Assembly: GCA_003344405.1 (NCBI GenBank)
Contig: NOWV01000298.1
Location: 1 to 59,223 of the forward strand
Origin: Trichoplax sp. H2
Lineage: Eukaryota > Placozoa > Uniplacotomia > Trichoplacea
Length of the DNA stretch: 59,223 nt
Direction: 5' to 3'
The position numbers and the translations under genes were made by a program. The notes beneath the pieces are model-generated. The model had not been told where the DNA came from and ran no database searches. It saw only the letters and a program-made list of their open reading frames with translations. Below are positions 50,091 through 59,223 of the stretch, in pieces; within the stretch, counting starts at the first letter, position 1, and each line of letters opens with the position of its first letter.

Positions 50091-52168
50091 GCAAATGCAT
50101 GGATTTAATATCTGTACATTGGTGCTATGTAGATTTTTAAAGTCGATTTAATTTTAGTACAGTGAACAAGTTGAGGTCTTGGTGGTTGTGTTTAGCTAAC
50201 TTAGTTTTAATATCACCTGACCTCAATCGCTGTAAAGAAGGGTTCCCATTTTTACTAGAGAGAAAATGGAAAGGATCGATATAATTCGACGCAGACCACC
50301 GTAAATGTTTCAAAGTCGAAAAACCGACAGTGTTCACAGTACTCGAAATTAGAGTCTTCTTTCCAATACTGCACATCCTGTTTTAATTAATATACCGGTG
50401 ACGAAGTGGCCACTAAATAGAGGTAGGTATGTGCTAGTAATGCAGCAGTGATTTTAGTTAGTGGCTAGAACTTGGTGAAAGACAACGTCATAATCTGTTG
50501 AAGAGATGATGAATAAGCTTTTAATTTAACTACGTAATTACGCATACATTTCGAGTGTATTTTATTCGCGTGGACAATTCTAGTTAGAGCACGTACACTA
50601 GTACCCTAGTTAACTAACTTATAGCAACTCGTTAAAATGATAACTGTCTACCTAGTGTACGTAAAACGCTGTAGCCACAGTTTTGGAATGATGTAGTACG
50701 CGTAAATCAATAGAATTGCTGTTAAGATCGTCGTATACAATTTCGGTAAATGAATAATTAATTATAATATAATAACATTCAAAATTGATAGTTAGCACTT
50801 CAAAATACTGTGTCCAATTTATAAGAAAATATCTATAGTGTTGGCAATTTGAAATTGAATCACAAACATTTCTTTAGTGATCAATGCACTACTACACGGT
50901 ATATCGTAGAATAGATACCAATTTTACAATAAATGACGTCATTTCATCATAATATAATACTCAATACAGCTGTCACGGTAGTGAATCTACCGTGATGAAT
51001 GATATCTTACTTAATTTAGACATGTATATGTATCACGATAAGATAGTTATTAATTTGGATATGAGCATGAATTATTTTATGACTTAATATAGCCGATACA
51101 AACTTGTTCTCAATACACCTTAAATTATACTAAATATAGTATAAGAATTGTCAATGGTAAATTCAATATAAGTCTAAATGATTGATTTTGAATATTAAAT
51201 TAGACTTGCATTTTCTACAATAAAGATATAGTTAGAAGATTCCGAAAGTGTATTTCTCAGTTATTGTTACTTATCTAGGGTAATCTAATTAGTTTAGATT
51301 AGGCAAGTTTAGTTAAGTAACAACAGTATTTGTTTCTATAATGGCCTGGTGTGCCAATCAAAGATTTTACTGATCAACTACTACTTAGAGATAGTGGAGC
51401 TTGAATTTGTGACGCGAGAGGTTACAATCAAACAGATATTTGCAAGCTTATTCCAGGCATGCTTATAACGTAACCAAACTAATGAAAGACGCAACGAATA
51501 CCTCCTTTACAGAAGTAAAATCAATGATTTTCTCGATTAAAATGAATCTATCTGAATTCGATTTGATGATGATTATTTTCGTGTATGAGGAAATAGAAAG
51601 CATATGAGGTGGGCAGCTATAAGATAAAATAATAAGGGAAACACTTGCTGTCACCACTTTAGAGCTAATAAAACAATTCCCATCTACCATATTTTGAATT
51701 CCAATTGCTAGCTTAATTCAAAAATTTTTGTTAAATTTTGCTCAGCTTAGCATCGATTACAGGAACTGTAGATCTTTGGCTGTTTCTATTAAGTATCACG
51801 AAATTAGGATAATGTTCGTAAAGTTATCTTTCAGGTTTGCTATTTTCAAGATGTTACCGTTTAAATGACTAAATAATTAATAGAATATTTATATTACATT
51901 ACAAGATGATACTCGTATGTTTATGGATTAGTGATTGGGCTCTTTGAGGCTTGATGATAAGAAAATTAAAAATTATACGCCATAATTAATTATACGAACC
52001 TGCTTAGTTCCAGATACGATCATTTAAACTTTTAAAATATCAATCTTCATTATTAATTTAAATGTACTGGCATCAATTTTTTTATAAATATACGTGAATA
52101 GCGATGACACATATCTGTATTAATAGCTATGAAATTAGTAGATTTATGATAATGTACGTATATATGTT
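50091..52168. other. Gene-poor stretch
   Basis: No supported gene. Two minus-strand frames, 50137-50376 (79 codons) and 51463-51690 (75 codons), lack motifs. The stretch contains a CRE-type TGACGTCA at about 50935 and a hairpin related to the window-terminal arms at 50974-50994. Confidence 0.4.
50974..50994. repeat. Hairpin related to the terminal-arm hairpins
   Basis: CACGGTA and TACCGTG pair around a 7-base loop. The two window-terminal arms carry the same CACGGT/ACCGTG stem near their inner edges, and the loop here (GTGAATC) resembles the right arm (CGAATC). The flanks are only weakly similar to the arms. It may be a decayed third copy of that repeat. Confidence 0.5.
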
Positions 52169-52278
52169 CCGGCTAAAACCCGATCTCGGCTAATACGCGT
52201 AATAGACGGCTAATACGCGTACTAGCCGGTTAAAGCCCGATTGAAGAGAGATATCATCACAATTTCGGGCTTTAGCCG
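52169..52278. mobile_element. Small foldback element with internal direct repeats
   Basis: The ends CCGGCTAAAACCCGA (52169-52183) and TCGGGCTTTAGCCG (52265-52278) are inverted repeats with one mismatch. Inside, CGGCTAATACGCGTA occurs twice (52187-52201 and 52207-52221), and CCGGTTAAAGCCCGA (52226-52240) is another direct copy of the left end. Each internal repeat contains the palindrome ACGCGT. At about 110 bases it is a miniature element with no coding capacity. Confidence 0.6.
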
Positions 52279-52499
52279 TGTTACCGTCTGTAGTGTTTAC
52301 TTCTAAATACGGTATAGTCTATTTTTTAGTAAAAGTCAATTTCCACTAGATTGTAGCATAACTCTAAATATGTATAATTTATATTTAACAAAATACTCTG
52401 TGGAAATCGCTTTTAAATCTAGCTGAATTATATCGTAGCCCTGTCTTAACATAGAAGTAACATATTCTTATTAGTCATTTATGATTTCCTCCTGCTGTG

Positions 52500-52717
52500 C
52501 TTCATACATTATAAAAGCTATCTTCTTTCACCTATCTCGTTAGTTAGTTCTGCTAGTTACACGGTAAGCTTGCACACTTTACCTATGCTACATTACTATA
52601 GCTATTCGACTAGTCACGTCGTTATACACGCTGTAATCTCACACGGTTTTTCCCTTTGCACTAATTCCAATAAACTCTATTCCTCTACTAAATTAACTCT
52701 GGTAATTTACTGTGATC
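52500..52717 (+). promoter_or_regulatory. Promoter-like or LTR-like segment
   Basis: A TATA box (ATTATAAAAGC, near 52510-52520) is followed about 155 bases later by CCAATAAACTC, a poly(A)-type signal, near 52666-52676. This order recalls the LTR-like repeats at 243 and 1956, but the sequence between is not clearly related. A short frame starting at the ATG at 52718 (59 codons, MTNPQSSETSHRPSTKSS) follows directly, as a gag start would follow an LTR and leader. No domain is recognisable, so this stays tentative. Confidence 0.28.
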
Positions 52718-52894
52718 ATGACGAATCCACAATCTTCCGAAACATCACACCGTCCAAGTACGAAATCCAGTCAATTCGCGAAATGCCTAGTCAATTTGCG
52801 AAATGCCCAAATATATTTCTTTGCTGATTATGTCAATTCGCTTGCAAAATTTGTGGCTATTGAAGAAATTTACGACATTCTAAGCAGTATCTAG
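52718..52894 (+). CDS. Short open frame after an LTR-like segment, unknown
   Basis: The frame runs from ATG at 52718 to the TAG at 52892-52894, 58 codons plus stop. The N-terminal third is Ser/Thr-rich. The rest contains two near-identical segments, SQFAKCLVNLRNA and its neighbour, reflecting a short direct repeat in the DNA (CAATT(C/T)GCGAAATGCC). No family is recognised. It could be a remnant of a gag-like frame or a chance frame. Confidence 0.18.
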   Translation: MTNPQSSETSHRPSTKSSQFAKCLVNLRNAQIYFFADYVNSLAKFVAIEEIYDILSSI

Positions 52895-55800
52895 CTCATA
52901 ACAATAGCGAAAGATATTGCTTTATATTTAGAATTGCTGCAAAAAACGTCAATAACTATAACACTTTCGACTGCATTCCTACATTTTACATTACGATTGA
53001 GAAATTATGTTTTAATATTATTAATTAATCAAAGTTTTTCGCTTTTATTACTTACCTATTATATTAATTTCAATAAAGAGTAAAGAAATCAATCAACGTA
53101 ACCTATCATTCCGGTATACGAAATTCTTATTATCCTGTTGGTATACACTCATTTTATACAGTAAGTAGATAGTCTCAATACGAAAACATGTTAATGTGCA
53201 TGTGTAATGTATAACTAATTAATTAGGTAAAGGCTAAGGCCAGAAGCTAACTGCCGATAATTAATAAACAATCTAACCTCTGAAAGTACCCAAAATCAAA
53301 CGTGATGTATTATCTGAAAGAACGGTTACAAGGGTGGCAGTCACAAGATTGGTATGAGTCATCATTGAATTATTAATTAATTTATCATCAATGCCATAAA
53401 AACAACATATAAACATTATATTGCATTAACAATAAATAGTGACTGAAATACGAGTGCATCTGCGTTAACTAGAATACAGCTATTGCGTTGCAAAGGAAAC
53501 TTGATTTGATTTGATAATAACTATAATACAAACAGGGCAGTGATAGAAAATAGTTACCGGATTCTGCATATTTACAGCAATGACTAGTAATTTTCACTAT
53601 CATTTTTTGCAGCCAGCGATGAGGTAAGTCATTATTTCATGCTCTATAGTAGGAGTCTTTACTCTTATTAAGTATTTTACTTTCCACAATTTCGATTTAA
53701 AAATACACGCATGTCATCATTAAACACTTTTAAATTGCTATCTCCTATAAATCATTGTAGTGATTTCAGCTAATTATATTAGTTTTGTGTATACTACAAT
53801 CGTGGATAGATAATTTAGCCTTACGATAACATGTCAGTACTATTAAAGATAAAATACTAATCTTCGAAGATATCCTACAAATGATGCAATTAAAGAATAA
53901 TTTGACCTAAGTAAGCGTAGTGATGTTGCTACAGCAAAAAAATATTTAAAGGAAATAGTTACATGATAAGTTTGTATCGTAGTTCAGGTTTGATCAAAAA
54001 ATTTACTCCATCGTTCTGCGGTCTTGACGAAATCTGCGTGAATAAAACTAAACTTTGAAATGGAACGAAAGAACAATACCTAAACTAACTTTAGCACCCC
54101 CAATGAAGCGATAAGAAGGCAGCTATTACCTCAATTTACCCTTCAATAAAAGAGGTAAAAATCTTTCAAATTATTTGATAGTATAGAAATAAGCAGCAAG
54201 ATATCTTTTCCTTGGAAAGATTCTTCTATTTCGCTTGAATTCTTAAGCCTATAATTGATTTAATTGAACTCACACTGGTATCTAATACAGAGTTATAAAA
54301 AGTCAACAAGTTTCAAAAACTAATCTAGATGGAAATTGTTCGATGATAAACACTGAACTTTTCCAAGCGATACTTACAGTATAATTCAATCATTTATCGA
54401 CGTTGGTGTAAGGCAAAAATTTCATAAAAATAATAAATAAAAGTGTAGTGAAGTCGCTAGATAAGTTATTGTTGTCAATGGGTTACGCAGAAGTTAGTTA
54501 GATGCAACTTAAAAATAATACTAAATTTAGGGCTGTTTACAATAATAGGTATAGAGTTATATGAGTAATGTTTACGGTAATTTTAGTATGCTGATTTCTA
54601 TTTTGTTAGAATGTAATACTAATCATAGAATCTTGTTCTCATACTAAGTTCTGTAAGTGTTAAGTGATCTTGTTCGTAATGATTATATTATAAACGTGTT
54701 AGGCTACGTATTTTAAGCAGTTTCGTTTTGCTGTTGTTATTATTCTCAAATCTCAGTCCTTTTTATCTAAAAATTGCTGTTATAAGAAGTTTTCTTTATC
54801 CGTCAGAACTTTTCATACTATTACCTATCGTAGTATTTCAATCCTTAGAGAATGAGTAATAAAATCTTATAATTATAAAATTCTTTGTGTGATCTACACG
54901 TTGAGCAGATTTTCCAGAACAATTTTTGATACAAAATAATGTACTATTTCAAAAAAAGAACATTATTACTATTACTTAGTACAGCCTAAAATCGAACTAC
55001 TATCGCACTATGAATTAAATCATAATAGCCTAGATCTTAAACTACTTTAATAACTAATATAAACCCACAAGGAGTATCTAATTGCAAGCAATAAGAAGAA
55101 AGACAGTAGAGAACACAGCTAACTCATTGAAATATATCATAGCCTCACCGCTAATACACTCAATACACATAGCATAGCGAGATGGCTAGTTTCATCATAA
55201 ATTACCGCCCGCTAATGCTCTACTTAACATAATCTATTATAAACTAGTATCATGCTTCATCTGTCTATCGTGCGAAAGCATGTTAATGAATAATGAATAA
55301 TGTTAATACTGTTCTATAATAGATGCTATGGTCTCTCGTTGCAGGTGCATATCGGTTTGATTCTATTAATTAACATATCTTACGTTAATTGTCGTTCAAT
55401 AATTAAATACATTGTATATGCATATGCCGTATATGAAAAAGAATATCTATAATAATTATCGGTATAAAATATGCAAATATGAAACCAATTATATTGTCAA
55501 TAATTTTGACAACATTAGTTCAGTCCTTCATTAAGATAATTAATATAACTTTGAGCCAAGTATTTTCTTCATTACTATCGAGATTGGAATAATTACAGTA
55601 TATAAATCAGTACTGCCGGTGTATGGATTCGGCTGAGTAGTTTGTGAAATAATCATTGCAGATTTTGAATTTCTGAGCTGCTTGTGGGACTTATTTCTAT
55701 TTGATATGTATTCAGGATTGTAGTAAGATCCAGCAGATCGAAAAATTTTAATATTCATATGAGTAACAATAAGTCAGTGCATCTGATTTAATCAAGTGAT

Positions 55801-56064
55801 TAAAATACAGTAGCTAAGATGGTCTTGATTAATTAAAACGAACAATTGAATTCGCTTCCTATTTCAACGATATTATAAACTTTTGTTTAAATAATTCCTA
55901 AGATAATATAAAGGTTACTTACTTTATTCAGTACTACATACTACTCAAGACGTTATTTCATGTAGTTGGCATATGTAATAAATGAAGATAGGTGAAGGTT
56001 GTTAATATCATCTGGAAATCAATTGACTTTGTTATTTTCATCATCTAACGAAATATTAGTTAGC
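52895..56064. other. Gene-poor AT-rich stretch
   Basis: No supported gene. A minus-strand frame of 72 codons (55540-55758) is rich in Ser, Asn and Tyr and has a hydrophobic end, but shows no recognised domain and no matched splice partner. No RNA gene was recognised. Confidence 0.4.
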
Positions 56065-56131
56065 ATGGTTGGACACCGTCCATTCCTTTTTGTTATCACG
56101 CTCATTATTCAATGCTTGGCATCCATTTCAG
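56065..56131 (+). CDS. Candidate first coding exon encoding a signal peptide
   Basis: An ATG opens 22 codons, MVGHRPFLFVITLIIQCLAS then IS, and the frame ends one base into a codon at a donor site (G|GTTAGT). The peptide has a short basic start, a hydrophobic core and a small-residue end (CLASIS), a good eukaryotic signal peptide. No downstream exon with matching phase was identified in the remaining 3 kb, so a secreted-protein gene here is only possible. Confidence 0.28.
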
Positions 56132-58968
56132 GTTAGTACGGTATGCAAGTTAAAATTAGAACAGAATTTAATAGAAGATGCTTGTTACGGAACAGCGTTT
56201 CAAATTAATAGATAAGTTACTTGACTATAGAGCAATTGACCTACTAACAAATATTTACGAATGAGGGAGCACCGTAACAAATATGAATATTTTATCAAAC
56301 TTCTTACACATAATATGCATTAGCATTTGTATCAAAGTTATCAATAAATAAATTACTAGGGAATTTACTGACGATGATTTATTTGATCGCGTATTGGCAA
56401 TTTTTTATAAATCTATTTGTCCACCTATTTTAAAGCTCTATGAAAAGGCAAAGTAGATTTTGAACCCAAATTTTTTAGCATCTGCCAATGATCGGTATAT
56501 TGCTAAGTTCTGCGAAAACTTTTTCTCTATCCTTGCAGTTAATCCGTTTTCAATCTTTAATAGGGAATTGTAATAGTTTGCTATTACGCTAGGTCCTTAG
56601 TTTATATCGTACACAACACGACTTTAAGTATCATCATGTACTCACTAGTTTCATATACAAACCGTACAACTTATTAAGACAATATGACTTAGCATCACTT
56701 CTCTGCATGAATATATCTTCAGTAACACTATCCTTAGTATTTGGCTACTTTATTCGTAAAATTTTCTAATCTGTTATCATATCTAATCTTCACGTAAGCA
56801 AGATTTCTATATGATTTTTTTAATGAGAATTATCATTTAAATAGTGATAATCAAAAAACATAAAATCGATAAAAATAAGATAATCAATATCAAACAACAA
56901 CCATGAGACGCATTAGCCTTCGTTCCTGAGACTATAGTTATAGACTGGAATTAATTAACTAAATCTTTAAGTCATTCTAACGGCACACTAACTCGTAATA
57001 CCAGAGCTGCTATAAATTACAAACATCTGTTTCATTCTTATTGTGGATGAAAACTATAGGCTGTATTAATTGCGCTGCCATGTCTTTATAACAAACCTTT
57101 ATTCTTTTCTAATTAATCAATTGTTAATATATCAAGCATCTCCATTGTATCAGTATTCTTTCATCTGATTTACTTGTTATTATCATTACTAAAATTATTG
57201 ATTAAATTTAAACTGTAACTTCTGATAATAGCTATTAATTATGTGCTATACTGTATATAGGTAATTGTTGATTAGAAAAAAACAATAAATATACTTTCTA
57301 TTCTTGCTATAAATCAGCAGACTTATAATATACCATTACTACTATACAAACCTTAAGAAATTAAGTGCGTAAAATAGCCGTATATCGCATTAATTGGGTT
57401 TTTTAACCAATTAATGCGATATATGGTCATTTTACGCGTTACATTGGAAGAATTTGTTCATATTTTAATTACGATACTATATTACGGTCACAAATAGCTT
57501 CGTAGCGAGGGTTTCATAAAAAAATTTCTAAATTTCGAGGTCTGTAGGGTTCATTATTCCTTGACACTTCATAGTAACTTAAGACGCATTTCCTTTTACG
57601 GTATATGGATAGAGAATTGATTTCCTTGAAACATCTTCTAAGCTTATATACTCTTTGGCAGCAGTTAGTATTGAAGATCATCTTAATATACTAACAAATA
57701 ATTCACACTTGATAATCGAATTAATACGGAAATGTCTATAGTTATGAACACCTACTGACCAATTCTAGAAAACTGGACTAGAGCATAACCATGCATAGAA
57801 TTATCTACATTATGGCCGCTTATCTTTCGTTATTGTAATCACAAGGGGTCGTACTATAATCCATTAATGTCGATAACTGTAATACTGTTTAATTCTTAAA
57901 GAAAATTGGGTTTATTTTGATAATTTTCTCTAGTGAATTTAACATTTTAATAAGGTAATTGTAATTAATAACTTATAGTAAGAATCATGATAACTATGAT
58001 TTGATGTAGTAAATTGCAATAGGTACTGTATTGTAAAAATAATTTACAACATTTAGTCAATTGCTTCTTTATGATAGTTTTTACCATGAAAGCTACCAAG
58101 CGTTAACTCACAATGTCGAAATTGTAGTTGACTGCCGGTTATGTACGCTACTTAATATAAAGATAATTTTAAATATGATGGCAGAAAGTAAATTTTGCCG
58201 TAGATATTTCCTTAAACTAATAGTGACATGCTACTGTACTAGGCAATCACATATATCTAATCACTACCATTTTCTTGATGGGTAACAGCATATTATTAAA
58301 GAAGGCAATAATATGAATATCTTAAAAGCTATAAGATTTAAAATCCGAAAAATTTACTATTTGTTGTTGGGAGAATAACTAATTTTGAGTTTCCATAGTG
58401 GAAACTGTAAATAATACTATTAATATAATCATTTGATCAAGGAAAATTGATTAACAAAATGTCACGGAGTAACTTTTACTTAGTCGGCATAACATAAACT
58501 ACTTATCATTACATATCTTAGCTAAAAATTTGTCGATACAGTAATAATTAATTATGACACTTACGAATGTACTGTACTTAATCGCCCTATTGCAAGTTTT
58601 CCATTGCTGGTAGTGGATTATACTTTAATTAGTACGAGTACATATAAATGTACCCAAACTGCACTACCTGTTTCTAAGCATGATTTTATGAAAAGATATC
58701 GATCAGGATCTTACTATTTAAATGCCCTGTTTCACGAAAGTATTAGTATTTAGTAACGTTAATCCTACGTCAAAGTTTCCTTTGTTGAATAGGCCCTTTT
58801 CCAGTCCATTTTTTATCACAACATAAAATGGACGGGACATCGCCAAATATTTGTGAGATTTATTGTTAGAAGAACTTATATTTATACTTTATGACATAAT
58901 GGAATCTATTATTTGCTTGCATATTAGTTTCTTATAGAAATTTCTTATAAACATATATTTAAAGGTCA
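56132..58968. other. Gene-poor AT-rich stretch before the right terminal arm
   Basis: No supported gene. A 74-codon frame at 58061-58285 starts with TTG and has no recognisable domain. A strong hairpin lies at 57367-57437. Exons following the candidate signal-peptide exon at 56065 might be here but could not be recognised. Confidence 0.4.
57367..57437. repeat. 71-base hairpin with 31-base arms
   Basis: The left arm starts GCGTAAAATAGCCG and the right arm ends TCATTTTACGC. The two 31-base arms pair with about four mismatches around a 9-base loop (GTTTTTTAA). The size and long stem fit a tiny foldback element or a structured transcript. No TTTT-terminated Pol III unit or flanking duplication is clear. 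Confidence 0.65.
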
Positions 58969-59209
58969 ATATTATATTGTCACGGTACGAATCACCGTGA
59001 AGAAATAGCTATCTAAATTTGGTTAATATAATATAGTAATATTATATTACAACTAGTTACTTACTATAGGAATTACTCTAATTATAAATGTGTTACAGTA
59101 AATTTAATGCTGTGCTGTAATGTGCACTGAAATGATTCTGTGAATGGACATATTGTAGTCCGACTGTGAAAAACTAGTTATCTCACCTAAGTTTTTTTAT
59201 AAGATGACT
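58969..59209 (-). repeat. Right arm of the window-terminal inverted repeat
   Basis: This is the reverse complement of positions 3-251 with roughly nine in ten bases identical, including the internal hairpin (CACGGT-n7-ACCGTG at about 58981-58999) at its inner edge. The match ends at 59209, and the final 14 bases of the window show no counterpart at the left end, where only two bases lie outside the arm. No coding potential. Confidence 0.85.
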
Positions 59210-59223
59210 TGTGAATGTTAGCT

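Noticed and set aside
1-59223. CRISPR arrays, rRNA genes, tRNA genes, viral or Polinton-type core genes
   Set aside because: No regularly spaced repeats, no rRNA blocks, no tRNA with matching arms, and no polymerase, integrase or capsid motifs were recognised in reading both strands.

Overview
The window is AT-rich animal nuclear DNA. It holds intron-bearing genes with clean GT-AG junctions, and the recognisable products are typical of animals: a rhodopsin-class GPCR, an ABHD13-type hydrolase, an MS4A-like four-span membrane protein, a class II DYRK kinase, a tail-anchored protein resembling mitochondrial fission factor, and ferroportin (SLC40A1). Introns are small (from about 79 bases), the GPCR has no intron, and gene-poor AT-rich stretches separate the gene clusters. 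This fits an early-branching animal, and a placozoan is my best guess from style. That is inference and was not tested by a search.

Layout. 1-251: one arm of a long inverted repeat. 243-2174: two LTR-like repeats. 2.5-10.4 kb: no convincing gene. 10.45-11.53 kb (+): single-exon GPCR. 14.5-15.5 kb: cluster of palindromic TACAGTACTGTAC-type repeats. 15.98-17.65 kb (+): ABHD13-like hydrolase, five exons. 19.8-23.6 kb (-): MS4A-like gene, four exons, with a foldback element in an intron. 23.7-35.5 kb: gene-poor, with small palindromes and a possible gene remnant. 35.5-40.4 kb (+): DYRK2/3/4-like kinase, 16 exons resolved, 5' end unresolved. 42.2-43.6 kb (-): MFF-like gene, two exons. 43.7-44.95 kb: palindromic repeats and a 104-bp tandem duplication. 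45.4-48.65 kb (-): complete eight-exon ferroportin of 564 residues. 49.7-50.1 kb: a third palindromic cluster. 50.4-58.97 kb: gene-poor, with short foldback elements, an LTR-like segment and a possible signal-peptide exon. 58969-59209: the second arm of the terminal inverted repeat.

The gene models were built by joining open segments whose splice phases agree. For ABHD13, MS4A, MFF-like and ferroportin, and for the resolved part of DYRK, the exon lengths sum to an intact frame. The genes do not form an operon or an obvious pathway; they look like ordinary neighbouring housekeeping and signalling genes. The most notable points are the near-identical inverted repeat at the two window ends, the LTR-like pair beside it, the repeated palindrome clusters, and a ferroportin that keeps the Asp and Cys of the two metal sites but lacks both partner histidines.
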